Source: Gentiana macrophylla (taxonomy: Eukaryota > Streptophyta > Magnoliopsida > Gentianales > Gentianaceae). Taken from it: DNA of 64,000 bases. A model generated the notes under the pieces. That model did not search any database, was not told the origin of the DNA, and saw only the letters and a program-made list of their open reading frames with translations. The DNA lies in the NCBI GenBank assembly GCA_026214975.1, contig CM047815.1, positions 62,131,852 through 62,195,851 of the forward strand, read 5' to 3'. Shown piece after piece: positions 1-10,064 of the stretch. Position 1 is the first letter of the stretch, and every line of letters begins with the position of its first letter. A program made the position numbers and the translations under genes.

Positions 1-1185
1 TGAACACTCGATCCTTGGAGGTTGAATTGCCTCTTCACCACTACCACCACAAACACAACTACCCGATCGCTTAATACAATTGTCCTTGGCAAAACCTTCC
101 CGGTTTGCTTCACAGTCTAAAACCTTTGATGTAGAATCAAAGTTGGGCTGAGAATCAATAAATTGATTCTTGTTTGTGGTTCTTCAAAGTGTCTGATTCT
201 TGATAAAATCTGTGTAGCTTGAACACTTGAAGAATTTCTAGATATGATCTTGTTATAGAAAGATGATAGCAATTCGAATGATTAATGCACACGTTAATTC
301 TTGTTATTGTGATATATAATCCTTGGTGCAAAGTCCTCTATTTATAGTGTGAGGTCCAACGTTCATCTGACTTCAATTCGAATTGTATCAATGTCTCTCT
401 TCTAACGGCTATATTTTTTGACCGTTCTGCTGTGTCAGTAACTCATCCAATAAAATTGCTTCATTTATAACGTTCGAATGTACAATCAGTTGTTGGATGG
501 CTGACATATAAAACTGAGTTTCCTTATCAGTTTTATACTGAGTTTATTGTTAGTCAGTTTCTTAACTAACTTGGAGCGTTAATCGAGATTTTACTCTTCT
601 TCAAATTTCAAGATCTCGGCCATCTCGATTATAATTGACTTAATCGTGAGTACACCATGACTCATTATCATCTAAGAATTCATTGTCCTTCGATTATTAG
701 GTCTTCATACAAGATCTATAAAGTCGATTCAGTCACCACAATCTTGCTCGAAGTCCAAATTTACAGCTCGACTTGTAATCTTCATAACTCGAGTTTGAAC
801 CTCGCTTCTTCAATCTTCAATAACCGAAGTCTCTGTGTCCTCGCCTTCAATCTTCTATATAAGCCAACTGAGTCTGTGTCCCTCAGCGAACTTATTTTCT
901 TCAGTTTGATACTGGTGTATTCTGAGTCAGTTTATATGTCTTAGTGATTTCCAGTTTTCTAGATGACTTCCAGTTTTTCAGTTTTACGACACACTAACTG
1001 TTACAGTTCTTGTCTGATGTAACTTATACAAATATCAGACTCTAGTAAAACCTATACATTCAGTTCTAGACATCTTTTAGCTTTTCACTATAACAGCTGG
1101 CTTCAGCACTTCATCAATGGGGTTAAGATAATACTTTGAATAAATATGATGAATTATCATCAAAACATAAATTTTATTTCCAACA
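1..1185 (-). repeat. Copia-1 3' LTR, partial
   Basis: Aligns along its whole length with the right-hand LTR (17098-17424 plus 31630-32483). The first base of the window corresponds to about 17098, so roughly 540 bp of the LTR is missing. On the minus strand it starts TGTTGGAAATAAAAT at 1185. The uninterrupted CAAAGTCCTC at 329-338 shows the empty site used by the Athila insertion in the other LTR. The two LTR copies differ most at motifs such as ACTGAG/CTCAG. Confidence 0.92.
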
Positions 1186-1199
1186 ATTTCCCCCTTTTT
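1186..1199 (-). other. Copia-1 polypurine tract
   Basis: Reads AAAAAGGGGGAAAT on the minus strand, directly abutting the TG start of the 3' LTR. This is the plus-strand DNA priming site of the retroelement and it fixes the inner boundary of the LTR. Confidence 0.85.
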
Positions 1200-1366
1200 G
1201 ATGATACCAAAACTCTCCCTAAAAGAAAAGCTTAAAGATCAAAACAATGTAAAACAATGTAAAACTGGAAACTGGATTTCATTAGAATGAGCAACAACTG
1301 GAATAGTTACATTTTTGTTCAAAATAGTGTAACTAGATATTAAGTTCTCTTCAGGCTTTTGCATGA

Positions 1367-2718
1367 TCAATCAAATTTTCTTGCTTTGTCATACATACGA
1401 AAATCATCTTCTAGCTTGGAGTCTATCTTTGAAAAGGTCTTGTTGTAGTCAACTTGACTACCTTCTTTCCATCTTCTCCATTGAAATAGCTTTGGCAAAT
1501 CTGATTCTTTCAAGTAGTAATTTTCAAATTCTACTACATCTGCTTTCATTTGTTCAGTCTTGTCTTTAATCTTCAGTTTATCATCAATCCTCTGATTCTT
1601 CTTTTACCGTGCCATTTTCTGCTTTGAGAATAAATCAGATAAAAAGTAGTTCAAGGATTCTTCAGTTGTCCTGTCCTTGTACTTAGCTTTGATAGGATTG
1701 TGATCGTTGGTAAACTTCATCCATAGATCCTTTGTTAGAGTAACTCTTCTGCCTCCAAGTTGATCAGATTTTGCAATGAGTTGATCGCCGCTTTCCTTAA
1801 GAACTTAGGATCTGATTTGTATATTTGCAATTCATCTTCAAGTCGCTTCATTTCTCCAAGTAACTTCAGCTTTTCTTCTTCAGCTTCCCCCTTTTTGGCA
1901 TCATATAACTGATCTACCAGGGCATGGGTTTCTTTTTGATCTTCTGAGATCTGTCGCTGAGAAGCAAGTACTTCCTTAAGCTGAGTTTCTAACCCGTAGA
2001 TATGCTGATTCATATGCCAGTGAGCCTGTGCATGTGTTTCCCTATCTACTGCGGTTGAGTCTTCAAGTTTTTGTTTGAGTAACACAATTTCTGAAGCAGA
2101 ACTTGAACTTGACTTGTGGATCATCTCTAGTCTTGCATGAACTAAAACATCTGTTCTAGTTCTGTAGTCGAGATATCCAGAAATGTTTGATAGAAGATCA
2201 TTTTGTGCATCCTTGTTACTAATCACAATCTTCAAATTTTCATGAACTTTTGCCAATTCATCCTTTGTGAGGATGTCAGAAGGATCATAAGTATCTTCTA
2301 TTGGATCCTTAAACTGAGTATTATCTTCAATAATCATCAGTTGTTGATTAGCAGTTCCATCAGCTGCTTCCTGATTTTCAGTTGTCTGATCTCCAACTGG
2401 AAATCCTTCTTGCTAAGGTACAGTTTGCGTTGCTAGAGGTTGAGGTTGAGTTTCTGTTTGCAAAACTGTAGTCTCATCAGCTTCTTTTCTTGATTCATCA
2501 TCTTTACCATCATCTTTCTTCTTTGAAGTATCTATGGATGATGTGGCTGATTCTCTTCTTTTTGCTAATTCAGTGAATCTTTTGAAACAATTGTCAAGAA
2601 ATTCCGAAATAGGAAACAGAGCATATAGATCTCTAACTTCCAATTTCTCCAAGAGTAGTTTCTCTTCAGTCTGTAGACTGACATCTCGAGAATCCTCTGG
2701 TTTAAGCTTCATCTTCAT
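1367..2718 (-). pseudogene. Copia-1 3' coding tail, coiled-coil part
   Basis: Three minus-strand open stretches follow one another: 2413-2718, 1735-2337 and 1367-1549. The 200-codon stretch at 1735-2337 is rich in E, K, L and Q with heptad-like spacing (for example LLGEMKRLEDELQIYK) and would form a long coiled coil. The upstream piece has a charged, low-complexity stretch of K, D and E. SIRE/Maximus copia elements carry an extra ORF between RNase H and the 3' LTR, sometimes called env-like. This sits in that place, but I see no signal peptide or membrane helix, so I would not call it an envelope. A GTT repeat near 2829-2857 lies just upstream. Stops and shifts break the frame. Function unknown. 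Confidence 0.55.
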
Positions 2719-2931
2719 TAACTTGATGATTCTATCAACTTCAAAAACTGGTGCTGATTACTGAACTGATTGATGTTGTAAATGAGAAGTGTGGTCAGTA
2801 GTGACATTTTCTTGTATAACTTCAGTTGTCAGTTGTTGTTGTTGTTGTTGTTGTTGTTCCCCCTCAGTTGGTGCTTTCTCTCTTGAGATTTTTGGGTACA
2901 AGCATCTTACAACTGATCTTATCACCTTGAT

Positions 2932-3992
2932 TCACTTTTCGCTTAGTCCTTTTGTGTACGAAATTCCGGCCGAGACACGCTTTTCACGACTGCTTTCAGG
3001 TTGGGAAGTTGTTCCTGCGATTTCCTTTGTAACTACAGTTTTCCTTGTTTGCTTCCCTTCCTTGATTCTTTCTAAGTAAAACTGAATGATTCCACTAAGT
3101 GTCTTCTTCACCGGAATCACAATAAAGCTATTTGACCTTCGGCTTGAGCCCTTTTTACACTGCCTAATTCAAATAAATGTTGTCTCTTGAATTGATTGAC
3201 AACATAACTCGCCCAATTGAATTCTATTCCATCCCAGATTATATTCATGAGATAAATATTTTCTTCCGACAAGATATTGATGCCTTTTGATTTTCCAATG
3301 ACATGTTTGTTTGAGCCATCTCACGAGGTGTCCAAATTCGGCTTGATTTTGTCTACATGAATACCAGTTCGATTGGTTCCAGAAAAAGTAAGTTGCTCAA
3401 GAAAAGCTTCTATTTTCAATGGTAGAGTAGTCCAACTGCTGTTGTCACAGCTGAATTTGTGAAGCCAAAGAGTGTCCTTATGACGCTTTCATTGAGAACA
3501 ATGCGATCTCCACTAACTTTGGTCATCGAGAGTCTCGTACCCAACGATATTTTGCCAAAATTGCAAAATTCCTTCTACATCACGCTCTTCTTTGAACTTA
3601 ACTTCCAGGATGTTTCTCAAGCCTGGTTGTTTCTCGATTTTATCACAGATCCAGCTTGCTAACAGAGTGTTTTGACACATAGCTTCATACATTTCGAATG
3701 TCAGTTCATCTAACTCTGTTATTAATCTTTCTTGTTTTGATTTTTCTGAAGTGGACATGTTTGAGTGTGAAGACAAAAGTTGATTTTTGAGAAGAAAGAG
3801 ATTTTGAAGAGTCTGTTTTGTTTTCTGGAAAGGGATGAGGATTTTGAAAAATAATGTGAACGGAGGTTGAATAAATAGGTAGGAAATTTTGGCGGTTGAG
3901 TAGTACAACTTTTCAAATTCCATGATGGTTTTGGGTAACCGATACATGTACTGTTCTGACAAACGTGGGGTGTATACGCAAAATTCTGACAA
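2932..3992 (-). pseudogene. Copia-1 3' coding tail, N-terminal part
   Basis: The minus-strand open stretches 3513-3992 and 2932-3120 precede the coiled-coil part. The likely start is the methionine near 3758, followed by SEKSKQERLITELDELTF, an acidic, helical, soluble-looking stretch. Sequence upstream of that methionine (3759-3992) is AT-rich and probably noncoding. Together with 1367-2718 this makes one degraded extra ORF between RNase H and the PPT. No known domain is recognised. It could be a structural or accessory protein of the SIRE-like family, or a host fragment picked up long ago. Confidence 0.4.
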
Positions 3993-4240
3993 AAAGAGCT
4001 GCAGTAATTTAATGCGATATAACCGCTGTCACTTTTATCTTGTCAACCTTTGACTTGAGTTGACTGGAATAAAAACTGAGACTGAAGTCAGTTTGAAGAT
4101 GTAACTTTTAGTTTCAGAAAATTATTCGATTTCGCCGCTGATCGCTTTGAAATTGTTGATGTCAATGACTAGTCTGTTAAGTGAGCGCACCCATCATAAC
4201 AAAGATTAATCCCCTTGACGAATTTCTGGCTTAAGTGATT

Positions 4241-4669
4241 TCAATTGACTTTGATTATTCCCAATTCAGTTCTCAGTTTGGCAAATCTGTCTTTGTCCAA
4301 TGGTTTTGTAAAGATATCTGCCAACTGATCTTCATTAGGTACATAAAGAACTGTGATATCCTTTTTCTCTGCATGATCTCTTATGAAGTGGTGACACACA
4401 TCAATGTGCTTTGTTCTTGAGTGTAAAACTGGATTATCAGTGATTGCAATTGCACTTGTGTTATCACACATTATGGGAATCATTCCTCCTTCTATCCCAT
4501 AATCCCTTAATTGTTGTCTGATCCATAAAACTTGAGCACAACAACTTCCAGCTGCTATGTATTCAACTTCAGCTGTAGAAGTTGAGATTGAGTTTTGCTT
4601 CTTGCTAAACCATGACACAAGTCTATTTCCTAGTAACTGACATGTGCCTGATGTGCTTTTTCGGTCCAC
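4241..4669 (-). pseudogene. Copia-1 RNase H
   Basis: A 142-codon uninterrupted stretch with the copia RNase H signature: DRKSTSGTCQLLG at the start, STAEVEYIAA in the middle, CDNTSAIAI, then HIDVCHHFIRD and a terminal DIFTKPLDKDRFAKLR. The family removes the RNA strand during reverse transcription. The usual SEAEY is STAEVEYI here, with the catalytic E kept. It ends with a stop at the normal place, about 3 kb before the PPT. The frame differs from the RT piece just upstream (4751-5086), so the polyprotein is shifted at about 4700. Confidence 0.9.
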
Positions 4670-4750
4670 TTTGCATCCAGCATAATCTGAGTCTGAGTAA
4701 GATATTAGCTTGAATTCTCCTTCTTTTGAATACCAAATTCCAACTCCATC

Positions 4751-5088
4751 TCATGTCTTTCGATATTTCAAAGTTCTTTTCACAACTGTGAGATGACTTT
4801 CCTTTGGTTTTGACTGAAATCTTGCACATACACCAACAGTAAATGATATATCTGGCCTACTTGTTGTGAGATAGAGTAAGCTTTCAATCATCCTTCTGTA
4901 GAGTGTTTGATCAACATCTTTGCCTTCTTTGTCTTCATCTAATCTGATGTTGGTCCCCATTGGTGTAGAAATTCCAGTTGATTTTTCCATGCCAAACTTT
5001 TTGATAAGTTCTCTCGTATACTTTGTTTGGTGAATAAAAATCCCATCATCTAATTGTTTAACTTTTAATCCAAGAAAGTAATTCAATT
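4751..5088 (-). pseudogene. Copia-1 RT, C-terminal half
   Basis: Continues the RT from the other side of the LINE. It starts at NYFLGLKVKQ and goes through YTRELIKKFGM, STPMGTN, LYRRMIESLLYLTTSRPDI and FTVGVCARFQ, the standard copia RT thumb/connection run. The first codons are shared with the 17-bp LINE target-site duplication. The N-terminal RT half is at 11831-12430. Frame is lost near 4751, where the next conserved stretch is in another frame. Confidence 0.9.
5072..5088. repeat. LINE target-site duplication, left copy
   Basis: AAGAAAGTAATTCAATT, identical to 11831-11847. It abuts the poly(T), which is the A tail read on the plus strand. Confidence 0.95.
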
Positions 5089-5948
5089 TTTTTAAAGCAA
5101 CTTTATTTTATTAATAAACGAAATAAAGAGCTACAAAGTTGAGTGCCATATCCCGGCCCGCCCCAAGTTTACGTGATAGAGTGCATAGCATGGCCTCCTT
5201 AAACCCTATGTGTGGCAAACCCAGTGTAGGAAAATCCACCACATAGGGAATAGTACTCACTTCTATGCACCCCGAAAAATTCCCCTCGCCTCTATAAATA
5301 ATTACATCAGTGGGATTCAGATTGAAATAAATGCTGCCTCTATGCATGAAATGCTGAAGACCCATTCGCATCCTCGTGTGAACTTTCTTGGTTCGAAGAA
5401 GCTTCCAGCCCTTCCTCTTGAAATTTCGACATGACCCATCCGTATAGTGAGCTACAATACCCATACTAGAAGCTGTACAAAACACACAAGGGGCAATATC
5501 AAACTCCAGAATAAGTATGAGCACAGCGGTTGACTGCAAAAGCAACAAAAACACATGGGTTGCACCCCTAGCAATGTGGTAGGGGTGCGTCCAAAGGTCA
5601 GCACAATCCACTAAGCCGCAGCCATATGTAAGCGCCAGACAAACTACAAGGTGGTGGTCTGTCCACAACATAAGCACACTAGGGATATGGTAAACAACAT
5701 ACAAACTCCAGACAATAGTAGAGAAAAGGAACAAAAACACCTGAATTGCACCCCAACAAAAAATGGAGGGGTGCGTCCAGTCAATCTGGTATTGGTGGAG
5801 ATAAGTGTGTCGCGCAACTGGGTTCCCTCCATCTCCACATGCAGTTAGCTTCATCGATCTGCACAAAGTGGAGCACGCAGTATATGGATATAACTGGGTG
5901 AAAATGAGAAAATCAGTGAGATAAGCAATACGACCTGGTTTGCACCAT
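5089..5948 (-). other. LINE 3' UTR with paired stem-loops
   Basis: The stretch from the end of RNase H to the A tail. It contains two imperfect copies of a block that each end in a hairpin: GCACCCCTA (5562-5570) with TAGGGGTGC (5580-5588), and GCACCCC (5748-5754) with GGGGTGC (5768-5774). Both hairpins are preceded by CAACAAAAACAC-like or ACAAAAACAC sequence and followed by GTCCA. On the minus strand AATAAA-type signals lie about 20-30 nt before the short A run at 5089-5093. In LINEs the 3' RNA end is what the RT recognises, so these hairpins are candidate recognition structures. That role is inference. Confidence 0.75.
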
Positions 5949-6208
5949 TCACAAGTGAAGAGTGCTTCCCGGGTTATCAGTGATACAGCGGATATGAGCT
6001 GGGCCAAATAAATCATCAGGGATAAAATTCTGAATATGCGACGGGACTTTTCTTTGATGTATGAAAATCTGATCATCCCCTCCCAACGCTGCAAGCGTGT
6101 CAGCGACCCCATTGCATTCCCTATAGACATGCGAAATAGTGTAATGAAGTGGTCGAAGGATAGCACATATCTGAGTGACGGAGAGACACAGGGGCCAGCC
6201 CCCACCAC
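5111..6208 (-). other. 365-codon open frame over LINE RNase H end and 3' UTR
   Basis: A long minus-strand open frame beginning inside the RNase H coding region in a different frame and running through almost the whole 3' UTR to 20 bp from the A run. The predicted product is unusually rich in hydrophobic residues. It contains an internal repeat caused by the duplicated UTR block (WTHPSIFCWGAIQVF and WTHPYHIARGATHVF). Such a length is unexpected for noncoding DNA, but the composition looks like a by-product of the repeat and no known domain is seen. Best treated as unproven. Confidence 0.25.
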
Positions 6209-6479
6209 TAGCTCCAGAGATCATACGATAAACATAGAGAGAATCAGATTCGATATCCATATTTTGTGCGTGAGTACGCATGCGAAGACCAAACAGAAGA
6301 GCTTTAATCTCTGCATGTACCACCGTCCCCTGCCCAAAGCAAGCGTGGAACGCCATAATAAACCCTCCATCAGAGTCCCTGATGATACCACCACCATAAG
6401 CAATGCCATTCCTGACACTCCCATCCACATTTAATTTAACATTGCCCGTTGGCAGAGGCTTCCATCTCAGAGTAGTCAC
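5949..6479 (-). pseudogene. LINE RNase H domain (RVT_3 type)
   Basis: A 176-codon stretch with the plant LINE RNase H pattern: LNVDGSVRNG at the N-terminus (first catalytic D), GGGIIRDSDGGFIMAF, AEIKALLFGL (catalytic E), IESDSLYVY (catalytic D) and HVYRECNGVADTLAA at the end. The domain is the archaeal-like RNase H acquired by some plant L1 elements. It is the C-terminus of ORF2. The separating stretch 6480-6704 is in broken frame. Confidence 0.9.
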
Positions 6480-6704
6480 TCTCCTCTTCGGGTTAGGTTT
6501 GACCCTAAAGGGTTGGAAGAAGGGAGTTCCTCTATCAGCTCCTAAGACTTTAGCTTCCAGATTCTTCCGAAAGGCAAGTTGCCGAATAGCCCGCTCAGTG
6601 TGTATGATGGTGCGTTGTATGGAAGGTTGGACTTCGTCATGCCGGCACTTGTTCCTCTCAGCCCAAATGCCCCAAAGAAACGATGGTGGAACAATAAGCC
6701 AAGG

Positions 6705-7571
6705 TCAGAATACTAGTAGCCGAGTTTTGCCGTAGTGAAGCATAGGCACAATCCCAAGGCGTAGAGTAAACCGCAAGCCGAAGTGATTCATAAAGTACTT
6801 CCAAACAGAGCTGGCAAAATGGAAATCAATAAACATGTGTCGCAGGTCCACCCAATGTTGGCACGCAAAGCATTTGGAAACTAGAGTTATACCACGTCGC
6901 TGAATGTTCGGGTCAGTGGGGAGAATGTTATGCAGCAACCGCCAACACAAGAACGAGATCTTGAGAGGGAGGAGGTTGTTCCAAATTATCTTAAAAATAA
7001 CACTGGAGGGGTGAGGAGTACGAACCATGTTCCACGTGGACCGAGTGTTAAACCGCCCATCAGGGCTGAGCGTCCGAATAAGCTCATCATCCTTCTCCCA
7101 CATGAGAAGGATAAGAATGATCTCTTCCACTATGTGACTAGGAAGGTGAGAACGAAGGAGCTGTGTATTCCACTGGCCATTCACCCAAAACTCATTAACC
7201 TTCCAAAACCGGCCTTCCGATGGTTCACCCAAATTAGCCGTCGTCCACTTGTCTCTCCAGAAGTCAATGTTCCCCTCATTTAGCCTCCAAGAAATGAATT
7301 GTTCTGCTTTGTCTCTCTTGCTCCACACTCTTCTTAGCATAGGCGTACTGACCCTGGGCTTAGGGACATCCAAGGGAGACTTGTCAATTTTGTAGGTATT
7401 GAAAATGGCCTTAGCCCAAATACCCTGCTTTACGACGTGCTTGAACCCACGCCTTGATCGCAAAAGTGTCGATAACATCAAAGAGGTTCCACACACCCAG
7501 CCCACCTTCCTCAATCGGTGTACACAATTTGTCCCACGATCGCCAAAGTATATGATTACCATCCGGCCCAC
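6705..7571 (-). pseudogene. LINE ORF2 C-terminal region with zf-RVT
   Basis: A 288-codon stretch downstream of RT. The N-terminal residues overlap the end of the RT stretch in another frame. The middle has FWRDKW and DELIRTLSPDGRF. The end matches the zf-RVT domain found in plant LINE ORF2: IWNNLLPLKISFLCWRLLHN, then C-FAC-Q and a weakened H-F motif near residue 245. The zinc ligands look partly lost (RHMFIDFHFASSVW where C and H are usual). The domain is thought to bind nucleic acid. Confidence 0.85.
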
Positions 7572-8504
7572 TATCCCATAAGAATTTATTAAAAAATCGA
7601 TGAAAACGATGAATAACTTCTTTGGGGGGAACCAGCACTTGAAGTGTATAGATCGGGATGGACGTTAAGACATACCGGAAAGGCATGTGCTCGCACAGAA
7701 AGCCCAAAACATTACGCACCCATCCCGCCTTAATAGACGTCAACTTATGTCCAATGAAAGTACTTTTGGTGGAGTTGATACGCTGCCCAGACACAAGCTC
7801 ATAATGGTGGAAAAGCTCTTTGAGGCCCCGTAGCCCTTTCCTATTACACCGAGTAAAGAGGATCGTGTCATCAGCAAAGGCCAGGTAGTGGATGCCCTTT
7901 ACTTTTGATTGAAACTGCATGCCAGGATTCTGAGACATGTAATCATTAATCAGTCTGCCGAAATACTCTGCCGCTAAAACAAATAGAGCAGGGGATAGAG
8001 GATCTCCCTGTTTAACTCCGCGAGTCGCATGAAAATGAGTAGAAGGAACGCCATTGAGCAGGACGCAAAACCAGTTATCAGCGAGAGTTCGGAAAATAAG
8101 ATCAACAAAAGGCTCTTGAAAGCCATACATCCTCAACATCTTCATTATGAAACCCCAATTCATACGATCATATGCTTTCTCCATATCTAATTTAAGTATA
8201 ATATTGGGGCTCCGGAGTGGTTTATTAACATTTTTGCATAGCTCCCGGGCCGTAAGGATATTATCGAGAATGCATCTTCCAGAACAAAGCCGCTTTGTCG
8301 GGTCCACAACCAAAGATGGGAAGAAAAGAATTCACCACGCTGCGTAATAATTTTGGTTATAATTTTCGAGAAAATAGTGCACAAAGCTAATAGGCGGAAG
8401 TCCTTCCATTTATCCGCCTCTATCTTCTTGGGCAAATGTAATAATCGTGGAGGTGGAGAAGTAACGAGGAAGATGACCACCCATGAAGAAATCACCAACC
8501 GCAT
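7411..8504 (-). pseudogene. LINE reverse transcriptase
   Basis: Two overlapping frames: 8187-8504 (start of RT, DKWKDFRLLALCTIFSKII) and 7411-8313 (300 codons with the palm). Motifs in order are ILKLDMEKAYDRMNW (motif A), RGVKQGDPLSPALFVLAAE (motif B), YLAFADDTILF (catalytic FADD, motif C) and GQRINSTKST (motif D). Catalytic aspartates are intact. The frameshift at about 8250-8300 separates the start from the palm. RT copies LINE RNA onto nicked target DNA. Confidence 0.93.
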
Positions 8505-8577
8505 TAACCATATCCTCGCTTAATAATCGCGAAGAACTTTGAAGAAATGCGAGGTGTAACCATCAGGGCCAAGAACA

Positions 8578-9123
8578 CTATCTCGAGCTCATGGATAGCA
8601 TCAGATTATGAATCTCCTCAACAGACGGAGTGGCCATGATGGCGATTCTCGCGCATGGATATTTGAGGAGAGAGAAATTAACAAGAGGTGTGCCCATACC
8701 TTCCCTATCCTCGGAGAAAAGTTGCTCATAAAAAGTAGCGGAGAGGAAGCACGGATGTCTTCCTCGATTGTCAATCCAACTACCGTCATCCGCCTTAATT
8801 CTATGAATGTAATTCTGATTCCTCCTCTGTTTACAAATAGCATGGAAATACTTACTATTGGCATCCCCAGCTTCAATCCATTTCACAGACGCTTTCTGCT
8901 TAAGGAACCGAGTCTCAACATCATTACACCTCTCGTACTCTGAGATGGCCTGATCAAGATCTTCCTTAGCCATTGTCGACCCTTCCTGATCGTGACAAAT
9001 GGTCTTCTCATGAACCGCAGACAACGCCTTCTTAGTATTATAAATAATATTCCCGAAAACCGAACGATTCCACTCAGTTAATTTGTAAGCCAATTTTTTG
9101 AGCTTTCTATGCAGAAGACGCAT
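8578..9123 (-). pseudogene. LINE ORF2 linker between endonuclease and RT
   Basis: A 181-codon stretch matching the conserved plant LINE linker: LKKLAYKLTEWNRSVFGNI, RFLKQKASVKWIEAGDANSK, YFHAICKQRRNQNYI and IDNRG. Its frame is shifted relative to both the endonuclease piece upstream (9078-9443) and RT downstream. The C-terminal run ATPSVEEIHNLM leads into RT. Confidence 0.85.
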
Positions 9124-9961
9124 CCCTGACCTTCCTCATGCTCCTCCCAAACAGACTTCACAAGGTCAAGGAACGTGGTATCCTCAGTCCAAACATTTAC
9201 AAAGCGAAATGAGGATTTACTCGGGCTCTTCGAACCACACAAAGCCAGGAGAGGGCAATGATCTAAATGAACCCGGGGCAGGTGAGACACTTTCGTGACA
9301 TGAAATTGCTCCATCCACTTATCATTAAAGAAAAACCTATCCAAGCGTTGCCAAGTCTTGCTTCTATACCACGTAAATTGAGATCCCTCAAAAGTAGCTT
9401 CAGTGAGACTAGCCCTCTGAACACAGTCATTGAAGTCTTGCATGTCGTTGACCCTAGGAGGCGGCCCCCTTTCCTCTCATCAACCTGACGGATAATGTTG
9501 AAATCACCCCCAAGTATCCAAGGCCTATTGTTATTGTGGGCCCGGTCCTGTATCGCTTGCCATAACGCTTCTCTAGGATGTCTACTGTGTTTTGCGTAAA
9601 TCCCCGAAACAGAAAATTTATCCCCATTCTGATCGGTAATGTCTGCCGTGCACATCTGATCGCAATCTATATCCAGAGAACAGTCCACCCCCGACCACAG
9701 GAACCAAATTTTCCCTCGCAAAACAGATTGAGAAAAATCAAACCCCTGTTTAAGACGAATACTAGTAATGAACTTTGCAGAACATAGAGGTTCAATAAGC
9801 ACAAGTATCTTAACATTATTCTGTCTGCAAATATTCTTAATGCAAGTTTGAGTCCTATCATTACCAACACCACGCACATTCCAAAATAAAATATTTATAG
9901 GACTATACATCGGAAGAGCGTAAATGATAAGTTTGAGAAGGTACCGACTCTTGTGGCACAA
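9078..9961 (-). pseudogene. LINE ORF2 endonuclease
   Basis: AP-endonuclease-like (exonuclease/endonuclease/phosphatase fold). It is read in two frames, 9263-9961 and 9078-9443. Motifs: INILFWNVRGVGN at the start (Asn metal site), LVLIEPLC (usual E in the E-P motif), WILGGDFNII (D-x-N catalytic), RLDRFFFNDKW and LDHCPLLAL, where the family normally has SDH. The S to L change lies next to the catalytic D-H pair, which is kept. It nicks target DNA to start integration. The likely ORF2 start is M at 9961 or the M at 9907, just before SPINILFWN. Confidence 0.9.
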
Positions 9962-10064
9962 GCGAGAGCTTCCTTTTTTTCCTCCCTTTTATCTTCGTAG
10001 AGTAGTTGGAAGTGCCAGGGATATTTGAGGGTCCGTCTGCCTTGTCGTTGTTCCCTTCCGGAGT

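Noticed and set aside
1735..2337. Envelope protein of an endogenous virus
   Set aside because: No signal peptide, transmembrane helix or glycoprotein-like cysteines; it is a soluble coiled coil.
2789..3079. Plus-strand frame with a poly-Cys run
   Set aside because: Product of the GTT repeat read on the wrong strand of the Copia-1 tail ORF.
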